Origin: Clusia tigrina | Taxonomy: Eukaryota > Arthropoda > Insecta > Diptera > Clusiidae | NCBI GenBank assembly: GCA_920105625.2 | Contig: OV050033.1 | Coordinates: 11,388,001-11,452,000 of the forward strand | Length of the DNA stretch: 64,000 bases | Direction of reading: 5' to 3' | Shown here: in pieces, positions 13,141 to 25,000 of the stretch | Layout: each line of letters begins with the position of its first letter | Position numbering within the stretch: position 1 is the stretch's first letter | The notes under the pieces: generated by a model | What the model was told of the DNA's origin: nothing | The model's input: the letters and a program-made list of their open reading frames with translations, nothing else | Database searches by the model: none | Position numbers and translations under genes: made by a program

Positions 13141-13670
13141 CAATTAACTATTGCAGTAAACGCAGTTATTTTTGGTTGTATTTTTTATTAATTTAACTTG
13201 TGTTTAAAAAATGTTTTAAGCTTACAAAAGTAATGGTAAATTTGTTTGTCTGCATGTGAGTGTGTGATATTAAAGCTGTATATCCAGTCCGTATCCAGCT
13301 AAGAACAATACTGCTACCGTAAAATATGTTTGTTCGTTCTTAACTGAAGCTTTAAGAATTCCTGGCTTTGTTAATGAGTGAAATTCAGAGCACATTTAAG
13401 GGTACCAAACTCAAGAATGAATGGAAATTTGTAGTTATTCCTTGAAAAACGTTAAGTAAAATCAGTTTGCTTGTATTTTTAAAACTAAATGAATTATGTC
13501 CGATAATTAAAAAAGCTGGGAATTCATAAAATCATTTGAGCTTCAATCAAGAAAGGGAAGACAAGGTTTCCTTGGGAGTTTTCTTTTCAGCTTGAAACAG
13601 AGCGTTAACAATTAATAAAGTGTGTATATGTGCTACTTTTTAGGGATACATTTGTCTTAAATATTAGTGG

Positions 13671-14509
13671 TTAATTTTTTCTAAAACTAAGCAAAATTGG
13701 ATAGATTGCCTCCAAGCACTCCATTATATCCTTGCGCGCTTTTGCGCCTGTGAATACAATTTTCCCGTTAACGAAAATCAGCAACACTAAACGTGGTTTC
13801 ACCATTCGATATATGAGTCCCGGAAATAATTCCGGTTCATATGAACTGAATTGTCCGTGCACCTGATTTAGATTTTCTAGACGTATGGGAAAGCGTAAAT
13901 CCACTGTTGCAACAATATTCTGTAATTTGTAATCCGAAAATTTGACCGGGTAACCGAGTTTCTGTAGTATTCGCGCGAATTTTCTTGTACCCAAACTGGA
14001 TTCAGTCTCATTACGTGCTCCTGTGCAGATAATTTTGCCTGTGCGAAATATCAGAGCCGTACAACGTGGCTCACGCATACGCATTACGACACCATGAAAG
14101 CGCGAGGGTGCGTATTCTGAATTGCGAGTACGAAAATTTATGTCTTGCAAATTCAATTCACAACCCACTGACACTGTGGCAACGACATTTCTGTGTAGAA
14201 TAAATATAAAAACCAAATTGTGATTAAGTGGCAGACGCTGAACGAAGCACACTTACTGTAACTTCACCTCGTGCAGTGCATCCTTTGGCTCTACTAAGTC
14301 AACAGCCGGCTGATACGGTAAGAGAGTACTGTGTGGATTGACCTAGTTGAATTTATACATGCATTTTAATTTAATTTATATATATTTAAGTGAATTGCGA
14401 AAACTATTACAGTGTTAAACGAATTGGAGTTGCTGCTACTAGTGTGTATTTTTGAACTCAAATAATATTGCGAACTATTTGAAACGGTGTCAATTTGCAT
14501 TGGCTCCAT
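13671..14509 (-). CDS. Trf: TBP-related factor TRF1
   Basis: Three exons on the minus strand, 14509-14411, 14342-14257 and 14190-13671, give 705 nt and 234 residues (Drosophila Trf is about 224). The start MEPMQIDT is the first in-frame Met, and both donors and acceptors fit in phase. The protein has a short non-conserved N-terminus rich in Ser and Asn. Then comes the two-fold saddle domain of the TBP family: repeat 1 includes [28 protein letters not shown] and [13 protein letters not shown]; repeat 2 includes [45 protein letters not shown] and the terminal [14 protein letters not shown]. In Drosophila, TRF1 partners with Brf at RNA polymerase III promoters. Canonical TBP is more conserved in these strands, and the divergence plus the short N-terminus favour Trf over Tbp. 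It is convergent with Mcr and divergent from poe. Confidence 0.92.
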
Positions 14510-16037
14510 ATTAAATTCTTGTCATTTTACAATTATATTTTAATGAAAACGTTGCAATCACTTATATTTCATGATTCTTGAAAGTTGGGTTGAAATTGTA
14601 ACTTGCGCTCAGGCGTCAGCTGTGTTTTTTTTGTGTGGCTGCACCACGCTAGCCTCAGCTGCATTTACATTATTGCTACAGCATCAGGAATGTTGATGCA
14701 TCATATTTCCATGTTTGGATAAGAATTGAGTAAAACAAATTTATGCTTATTGGAGCATATTTCCATTCATAGATTTCAGTTAGAAACTTATTTATTAAAA
14801 ATTCAATTATCAATAAACTTTAAACACTATGTGACTTGTTGAAATCAATTAAATAACCATTAATCAACCATAAGGTTAGGCTTTCAGAACTCACATTTAT
14901 TGAAGTTTCGTTGAGTTAATATTGAAAGATCAATAACTGAATAACTTTGTTTCTATTTTTATTATTCATTAATAATGAATAAACACTTCATGGAGACATG
15001 ATGTTGCTCGATCCGACAAATGTATTTATTATTATACATTGCACCATAACTAATTATGTCAGCAAGGGTATGGGGGAATGAGTACTAGCAAGTAAGGTCT
15101 TTAACTCGAAGAAAACAAGCCAATGGTAGACAGACTACTATTAAATTTTTACCAAATTACTAGTAATTCATAAATTGTCTTTTTCATGAAGCTATAATTT
15201 CTTTTTTTAAAATAAAAACACGTTGAAATACGCTCTTTTTCTCTTATCATATTATCAATGATCTTATAAATTACAAAACATCTGATGAAACACTTAATCG
15301 TCTATTCACTGGTTTGTTCTGAAATTTTTTACATACCAATCAATTAAGCTGGGAGATTAAAAGGAGGGGCCTTTTTTAATTCATTTATAAAGCTCGAATG
15401 CTACAAGAAAAGTGAAAATAAATATTGTAGTAAATGAATTTATATGGCAACTATACGCTTCGTACAAAAAAAAAAGTTCTTTATATTATGTAAACTAAGG
15501 CGTCGGTGTTAATGTTGTAAATTCAATATACCGAAAAGTATTAGTCCATTTTTTTTAGTGTGAATTGCAACCCTTAAACATATAAGCAAAGAACACTAGG
15601 TACATTTCGCTGCACTGTTCATATACAAATATGCAAAATCAAAATATACTTACATCGAAGTAGGCAGCGAAATCTATTTTCAGAAAAGTATATTTGTAGT
15701 AATATTGTAAAACATTTTCCTTAATTTGTCCATATATTATCATAATTATATTATTCATAATTATTAAAGATAGTGACGCTTGAAAAACGATAACCACACT
15801 GAAACAAAAAGTTTTACCAAATATTGAATTTTATATATATTATCCATACCCAGTAAATATAATTTGATGTTTTTGTTTTGATGATTTTCTAAATCAGCTG
15901 TGCAGTGCATTCCGGCTTTCATATAAAAACAAAATAAACAAAGCGAATGAGTAGAAAAGAGAGAAGGTGACAGTATTACAGAAGAGAAGAGAAGAGAGCA
16001 AATAATCGCGACTAAAATCAATTTCTCATCGCGTAAA
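14510..16037. other. Divergent intergenic region between Trf and poe
   Basis: This 1.5-kb stretch separates the starts of two divergent genes and must hold both promoters. A truncated SINE lies at 15027-15115. Close to the poe start, 15950-16000 is purine-rich (repeated GAGAAG), which could act as a GAGA-type element or simply be 5' UTR. No TATA box is evident. No coding ORF was recognised. Confidence 0.5.
15027..15115 (-). mobile_element. Truncated tRNA-derived SINE, copy 4
   Basis: Read on the minus strand it carries only the 3' part of the family: TCGAGTTAAAGACCTTACTT, then TAGTACTCATTCCCCCATAC and TAATTAGTTATGGT, ending in TATAATAATAA. The tRNA-like head is missing, which is usual for 5'-truncated SINE insertions. 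Confidence 0.65.
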
Positions 16038-19000
16038 ATGAAACGTCAAAGTGAAAAAATGGCTGCACATAGTGGAGGAACAGATTGGAGCTCTGTGGTT
16101 AAACCACTTTTAGCCAATCGTACTGGAAATTTAAGTAAAATTGAAATAGTTAACATAATTAAGGCGATCACAAGATGGTGAGTAAAATGAAATTTTATCT
16201 AAAAGTTAATATTTAATATGAAAAAGATGCAAGTGAAAATTTGCGACTTCGCCCGAAATCAAAGATGGCGTCGGCAGTCGATGAAAAATTACAGTTTTCC
16301 CATTATGAGATTGCAAATTTTCCGATTCGATTTCTATATTGTATAAATTTCTTTTCTTTGAAGTGAAAATGAGTTTTTTGATGAGGATAGTAATTGTACA
16401 CAATTTTATGCGGCGTTTGCTGCACTTTCCGCTGATAAATTGGGACAATGCAAATTGGGTAAGTGGAAAAATTTGAACCGAGTTCTGCCTCCCATCCCAT
16501 TTTATTTCGTATAATGATTTTTGCTAAGTTTGTGCGAGAGAAAAATGTCTGCTGGGTGGTGGGAATAATAAAAGGACACAGAAAAATGCTATTTCATTAA
16601 ATATTTACCGTTGTTCTGACGAGTCGGATTTTGTTTTTTTTTTTTTGAAATTTAGTTTCCCAATCGCAAGTGCCGCAAATTTACGAAGCATGTGCCGTGC
16701 TAATACGTTACATTCTATGTAAATTGGCAAAAGCTAGCGTTTATGAGATCAAATGGCTTCTACCCGCACTAAAAAGCCTCTGCGAAGGTAAAACTACAGC
16801 ACCCATCAATGCACCAGGTGCTTCTGGATCGAGTAGCTGTTCTTCATGCAGTACATCGTATCTTCAATTTGATTATAACTCGGTTGCTGGTATATTAAAG
16901 AGCACAAAATTCCCTGAAACCAGTAAAAGTATTGTTGCAAGCAGCGATAAAGATTCACCTAAGTCGGAGATCAAACGCTCGCGTTCCGATTTGTCATCGG
17001 TGATTTTGCAACAACTCACAGCCCCATTAGAGGTGGGAAAAGTATCCTGGACGCCGTTGAGTGAAGAACTTACGGATTGTAGCGTAAGTATATATTTGGG
17101 TATTAATTTTGTATATATATTTTGTTAAAGCAAAAAATAGATAACTTGCGTTCTTATTAAAAATTTGATTTATTCTTTTCCTCATTGGACATTAATATGT
17201 TTTGTACAATTTAAGTTATGAAAGTAATGCAAATAATGTGCAGACTATTGAGTTGGGAACAAAATATAATTACCACGAATTAGTTTACATTTGAATGCAT
17301 TAAATGAATTTAATTTTCCCTTATCCTCTGTTTTTGTAATCCATTTGTGGGATTATGATCAAGCAAAATTTTTTGTTTGCGTATAAAAATTACATGCATC
17401 ATATAAGAAGTTTCGGTTCAGAAAACTACCTGGTGGCCTATTAACTTCATATTGGCTCGCTTTCAAATTGAATCTAATTTTTTAAAATAAATCCAAATAG
17501 AATCTCTTGTGTGGAAAACCATGGAGCCAACCGTGGTTCTTTATTAATTATTAAGAAATATAAAATGATCCAGAGTAACTGTATCCACCTTCGCACAGAC
17601 ATAATACACTATAATAACCACCCTACAGATATACTGACTATTAAAAATTAGACGATTAAAAACTAATATAATTTAGAACGACACAAGCCCAAGGCAAATT
17701 TAATTGTAATTAATAAATAAATAATAATAACCACTAGACAAATAATCAAAATTACTACAAAACTACAAATTCGTATATATTTTTCTTTTTCGTCTAGTAT
17801 ATTCTTATTCAACTCGTTCATTTCATCTGTTCAATGTATGCATGCATTCATCAAATGATTTTAAAAATTGTACGTAATAATTTTCTTTTGTCTATATTTA
17901 GGAAATATTTTCTTCGGCAAACATTTCTTATATGCAATCTTTGAATGGCGCAGAAGTGATTATAGACGCGTGTACCACGCTTCCTGCATTAACGAACTAT
18001 CGTCTGAAATATCAGGAAACAATATCATCATTAAACAATAAACCACTGTACTTGCCGTTGACACAGTCGGAAGCATTGCAAATTAAAAATGCACTTCCAC
18101 ACATTGTCTCTGACATTTCGATTTTGTGGCAAGCACTTTCGCTGCCCATAATGCAGCCACTGTCACCAAATCGCATAGAAAAGCTACACAATTGCGCAAT
18201 TTCAGCTCTTTATGCAGCTGTTTTAACATCTATTGCAAGCAGTATTCTCACCATGTCCGCTTCAGCGTCTTCTCAGAAGAGTCAACATTTGTCCGCTGGC
18301 TCCAGCAGTGCGCAAGCATCAAAAGATTCCGATGAGACCGAAGAACAGACACGATTTATTGTCGATAAAGCTTTGGAGATTTATAGCGTTATTGGCAATA
18401 TGTTGAAGATCTCGGCAAGATCCCATGTTTACCAGAATCATTTATGTTTTGGTGCTTGGCTTTTAATTAGCGGTATTCAAGGTGCACTGGGTGCATCTGG
18501 CAGCAATGCAGGCAGTATTAATAAACCAATGACGCAATCAGCAGATGATGTAGCAAAAGGTAAAACTGTCAGCCAACGCCCTCCAGACACACCATCGACA
18601 CCTACAGCGCGTGTTAATCTTTTTAAGGTGCAGCAAGGATTTGGAGTCCTTAATGCAGCAATTGCTAATCACTGTATTAAATTGCTTACGGAGCTTATTG
18701 ATGACCTCAAAATCGAGTCCACTTGCAATGACATCGGCGTAAATGCCACTCTAAATTTACCTGAAGCTTCAAGTTTTGATATATTGGAAAATTATACGTC
18801 TCTGCAACGAGTAATACGTGTGCTTAACACAGCCACTCTTCATCAATTGTTTACTTTTTTGGCTACTGTTTCATACCGGAAGGCATGTGCCCTAAAACGA
18901 GCTCATGCAAAGGAATGCGAACCTATCAGTTATTCCGATTCGACAACCTATTTCAATGATACGATATCCTGTTCAGATAATTCCGAAGAAGATGATAGCG

Positions 19001-22000
19001 AAAGTTATTTAGGGCATTGGTTCAAGGAAACACTCTCACCCGAAGTAACCGAAGAGCCGCTCCATAATATGCAACCCCAAGAGCGCTCTACGGAGGCTCA
19101 AAAATCGAATATTGTATCTGCTATCGATGAACCACATGAGTATCTGGATCTAGCAGCACAAATTTTCTGCTTCCTAGATCAATTCTTTGCCAACAAACAC
19201 GTATATTTGCACCGTTATGTCAAGGCTGGGCTAAGTGATCAACAGATGCTGTTATTAGCCAACATATTGAAAGACCTTGATCGTGACGCTGCTCGTGGAG
19301 AAACAGAAGCGGCCACTTGCGTTAAATGGCAAGTAGCAATGTTGCGGTTCTCTGGTGCGGTCGGTCGCTATCTCCATAATTTGATATCAGCATCTTTGTT
19401 AACTGAATCTCTGCAATCGAATTTGTTACAACAGCTCTCCGTGTCTCCATGGTCAACCGATTCAAATGCCTGGCCACTGCAAGTTTATTCCAGCACACTT
19501 TCGGTACTAGTGCAAATAATTCTGCTCAAACCTACACAGGAGAAGGAGGCTGCTTGTCTTTCCGTTTGGCATCGTTTAATAAACACATTGGTAGAGGGTG
19601 TGTGCGTGACTTCCGCAACTAGTACTGCTTCGGATGTCGAATATGAAGACCTAAATATGGAGCATGCACAACTGCTTCTATTCCTATTTCACTCGCTGAA
19701 TCTCATGCAGAAAAAGTCAATCTTATTATTAACAGCAGGCGGCGTTATACGTTGTGCTGAAGTGTGTCGCAGTATCTCGCCAGATCGTCCGGTGCGTAAC
19801 AGTCAAATAATTTTGCTCTCCCGGCTGTTGTTGTTTTTGGAATACCTTATGAAGCATTTGTACAATGCGCCACCAGAATTACTGGATCAAGTGCGTTGGA
19901 ATCTGTTTAGTATCAGCACCATGCAAGACGATCAGAAAGTAGCCGATTTGTATAATGGAAAAACCAAATTGACCTCATTCTACCGAAAAGATATTGAGGA
20001 GAAGTTTCGCAAAACTTCATCGGACTATCTATCAAGTAAGTGTTTTCGATATTACCGTAGTTGCAGCTTAGTTCAAAATTCACTTCTTATTTCCTCAGAT
20101 ATCCGACCTACGTTCTACTCTCTTACTGTGGTGGAACCGACCACGGCCCAAATACAACAGGAATTCAAATTGGATGGTCTGGCGTGGAATTTCATTCTCT
20201 GCACACCAGACAAGTTAAAGTATCCTCTCTTGGTGGATGCCCTGATTGATATACTTTCCGTTACTGACATGTCTCAGAACAAAGTTAACATGCACACACT
20301 TTGTGCTATGCAATATTGTTTTAGCATCTGTTGGAAGCTACTTTTGGGTCTGCCACCTTCAACTTTACACGTGGAATCCCTAATGGAGGACAAAGTGCCG
20401 AATTTGCATTCGCTTATGTGGTCAATTCGTTGCCCAATGTCCACTTCACATTATTTGATTGTGAACAGTCTAATAAAGCAAGGCATGTACACACAATTTG
20501 CTGAGAATTTATGGAGCAATGTTAGCGATCGTGTCAGTGATTTGCGTTTTAGCCTGAAACAAACTTTAATGGGTGTGGATACATTCAATAATATTGTCGA
20601 CAGAGGTAAGGGAGTTTTCTCTTTAAAAAAAAGAATGAATAATTATTTCGTATTTAAGATAAAATTAAGATATGAAGTCTCCACAGTTAACGAAATTTTG
20701 CAGACTCCGAAAAGGCCCAAATCGACATTTAAGTGAACACGTACGTTAGTCTGCTTCATAAACATGCTCGTTTATTGCTCTTTAAGTACCCAATCCTTAC
20801 CACAATTTTGGTAGATGATAACCTTCTTTGCGTCTGTATAAAATACTATGCCATTCTGGATAGATATTTTACGTCAGATATCAAATCATTTAGGAGAAAG
20901 TCCATTCATATAAGCTAGTTTAAAATTTCAACTCTAAATAGGCTCACTCCTGTTTTCAACTGTTTCCGGATGAATCCACATATGTACAGTATTTTGAGAA
21001 TCTCCTGTAAACTTGACTCAAACGACCCTCTTAAATTTTTGTAATTGACTACAAACTTTCCATATAAACGACACAAATCCTTCCGATCCTATAGTGATAC
21101 ATTGTGTAATGATTATTTTAAGACCAAGTCAAATTGATTTCAGACAGTTGAAAAATGAAACAAAAGAAGACTTTGTGGTTACTCTCATTTAAGGTCGAAA
21201 ACAAACTTCCAGCTGCAAAATGTTCATATAAACACATCATATTTATACTGTGTTATATGATGCGGAAATGATCCACTCCAGGTAGTCTAACTGAACATCT
21301 TATAAACAGTGTAATAAAACAGTTCGTTTTATATACTATTTATTCTGTGGAGTTTGAAATATCAAAATTTAGCTCTTGCTCCACATTCTCTGTTAAGGAG
21401 ACCGCAGTGGTTGCGACAGGCTGATTCTCCCACTTTTGTTCTTGGTGTAACCGAAATTTTGGATAGGAAAAATCGCTCTTTCCTATGTAAAGTGTTCTTG
21501 CGTATGTTTACCTATAGAGCGCTCTGGGTGACTTTTCTATAGGTAAACATTTTTCCAACTTCTGCCCTTCATAGACGACGACAATAAATACATATTCGCT
21601 TCAATATTGATATAAATAGTTTGCATAATTTATCATTTAAACATTTAATGCCTTATCTTATCTATATATACAATTATAATGATTATTTCTTTTGAAACTG
21701 CAGCCAATCCCCGCTTGTCTCATATAATTTTGTTGGACTCTGTTATCTCACATATGCAAGCTGTAGCCTGGGCTGAAAGGGAAGGGATCACACCTCAACG
21801 TACCGCTGCAAGTAACAGCAACAGTGGCAGTGCGAGCCCAAGTTTGCCCTCTTCAAATTCTCCCATTACAACTGCAACGTCAACCGCAACCGAAACAGAT
21901 GTCTATTCTTCGACGGAATCTATCGAACAAAAGAATAAATCGGACTCCTCGCCTTCTATTTTACTACAGGAACGTGTACAGTCCAGCAAAGATTTACTGG

Positions 22001-25000
22001 GACTGCTTATCGAAACCTTTAAAATTGTGTCCGAAATGGTGCGCACCAAAATGACTGAACAATTGAGCGATGCTACACCAGTCAATATACTGAATTTAAT
22101 CATACCAATTGTTAGCTCAAAAAATCCCATAGCTACAGAACTAAATGCCGCATTCTTGAAATTACTACCGATTCAGGACAAGGAAGTCATTACCATGGAA
22201 TGGCCAAATTCTTTGCAGGTATCTGAGGCCGTTTTCGAAGAACGCAACTATCCCGTGGAGGAGTACACGCTGACAGTGATCGAAGCGCATTTAGTTGAAC
22301 TAACTCGCTACACCAACTACACTCCACTCAACTCACTGAAACATTGTCTGAAGTCCATATTTAATTTGATTAATCTGCTACTCCCGCACTGCGCTGCGGA
22401 AGCAGATGGCAACTCTGACATTGAGAAGCAGTTGAAGCAGATTTTGGTAGGCACAATGCTTGATATACGTATGGAGTACATTTACATATATGAAATAAGT
22501 GAAAAGTGCATGCAAAGTATAACAAGCAGCAGCGCCGAGAGCACATCGAATATTCAACTGTATCTAACGTACGAGTATACCCTGAAATACTGCTATAAGC
22601 TGCTCATAGACTTGGCAGAAGAGTTGCGACATGCTCAGGCGCACACACATAAGATTATTTTCTGCGAATCATTGCTGTACGCAGTTCTGAAGACCACAGC
22701 ACAAATGCTTGAGAGTCCCGTTGGCGTTAAAGCAATGCATACGTTTTTCAAGGTGAACAATGAAGGAAGCTTGGTCGAATTGCTACTATCTTTCACCGGC
22801 ACGAGTATGTCCATGTCATATGCCAAAAAATTACTGCAATTTGTGGAGAAGCTTTTCCAAATAGCTGAAAAACCCGACTCGAATTACCCCATGGATGAAT
22901 TAGTGTACAGTTTCGCCGACATGGCAAATGTTGATGCGGCGCGCTTAAAATCGTGGCTTAGTCATGTAATCTATGGTCCTAATGGCACTCAGCAGAGTTC
23001 CGATGCAATGGATAAAGTGCTGGCAAGTCTGCAGCCGTCGAGCACTCCTTCGAGTAATGCTCAGACACCAACGAATATGGCAACTGTATCCGCCATGCCC
23101 AGCATTTCCGATCAGTTGGCTCAGTCTTCTGGTCTAGATGAGGATGCAATGGAAATAGATGATGATGGTGGAGCGGCTTGTGTACCCAATAGTGTACAGG
23201 CTCAGTCGTCGAGTTTGTGGCAAAATCCAGCAAACAGTTGCGTAACAAATCACTCTGATGTGTCTTCTCAAGACGAAAACAATGAGCGCAATGGTGCACT
23301 CCTACTGAATGTTATAAAATATATTGTTCGCGATGGAAAATCGTCGCCTGGAGTTGCCATGATGTTTTTCCAATCACTGTTACAATTGGGACAATCTTTG
23401 ATCGCTCCGCCGCAAGAAACCGCCGACTTCGCGGACATTCTACAGATTATGATAACACTGGCCGACACATCACAGGGTCGTGGACACCCCACCTTGTTTA
23501 ATGCCACAATAATGTGGCTGGAAATAACAAAATTCCAAGTGCTCGAAAGGGCACTAACCGCCAGAAATTTGTCCACCCTCCTACCGCAAATAACACTGGA
23601 CAATATTATCGCATTGCTGAAATACTTAAATGAGTTGCTCCAAAGTCTGGGCTTCAAAGGCAGCAAGAATCTTAACCCTCCGTGGGACGAAGAAATGCAC
23701 ATCGATTTCGAAGATCTAATCGAAGAAAGCGCTCCCGAAGAGGAGGACACATTTATCGATGATTCTGACGAAGACAGCCTCAACACCAAGCTGTGCACAT
23801 TCTCGCAAACTCAAAAGGAGTTCATGAATCAACACTGGTACCATTGTCACACTTGCAACATGGTCAATACTGTGGGAGTTTGCTCGGTGTGCGCCAGGGT
23901 GTGCCACAAAGGCCATGATGTCAGCTATGCCAAATATGGGAATTTCTTCTGTGATTGCGGCGCCAAAGAGGACGGCTCGTGTCAAGCTTTAAATCGTCGC
24001 GTTTCTGCCAGTAGCGTCGACGGTCGCAATGAATTCGGGCAAGCTTTTTCGACAAATATTCACGTGCTATCTAGCAAGAAACGCGCACAAACCTCACAAG
24101 TCAGCAGCAGCCCTCACAATCTTCGCACCGAAATATCCAATGAACGCATTGCCTTTTTGGCGAAGTTGATTGAGATGAGCCGCGAAACGTTGCAGAATTC
24201 CGAACAGTGGAGCATCATTGTGCGCTGCATTCTGGACTTTTTCGATGTACTATTGCCATCGATTCGCGAAAATTGCGCTTTATATTCAATTGTGGGTTGC
24301 CACAAGCGTGCCAAGACAGCCCTAGAGCGATTGCATACACCGGATCAGTCTTTCCAGATATCCGATCAATTAATGGTGCCCACATTGGGCTCTCAAGAAG
24401 GCGCCTTCGAAAACGTACGCATGAGCTACTCTGGCGATCAAGGCCAAACTATAAAACAACTGCTCACATCGGGTCTTGTGCGTCGTGTGGCGTTGTGTTG
24501 CCTGTCATCGCCGCATGGCAAACGGCAGCACCTGGCCGTGTCGCACGAAAAAGGCAAAGTCACCATTCTGCAACTCTCGGCTCTGCTCAAGCAGGCCGAC
24601 GCCGCTAAACGCAAACTGACGCTCACACAACTCTCATCGGCGCCTATTCCATGCACAGTACTCACGCTGGCAGCGAACCCCGCCAACGAGGACTGTTTGG
24701 CCGTTTGCGGTCTGAAGGAATGCCACATACTGACATTCTCGAATAGCGGGGCAACGAATGATCACCTTGTATTGACGCCTCAGTTGGAAAATGGCAACTT
24801 TATCAAGAAAGCCGTATGGCTACCAGGTTCTCAGACTCTGATCGCTTTGGTCACCGCCGATTATGTAAAGATATATGAACTAGCCGAGGATGCATACAGT
24901 CCCAAATATTACTTCCTGGTGGCGGTGGGTAAGACCCGTGATTGCACGTTTGTGTTTCAGGACGGCGTTTACTACATGCTGATTATGGCTTCTACCGGTT

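Larger units (their letters stand above)
10806..13670. other. Intergenic region between Mcr and Trf (convergent 3' ends)
   Basis: Holds the presumed 3' UTRs of Mcr (+) and Trf (-). Possible Mcr poly(A) signals AATAAA occur at 11369 and near 11722. From about 11990 to 12500 the sequence is less AT-rich, with direct duplications, and may be transposon-derived. A 98-residue ORF at 12098-12394 is largely built from these duplications and matches no family I know. A SINE lies at 12936-13140. Confidence 0.5.
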
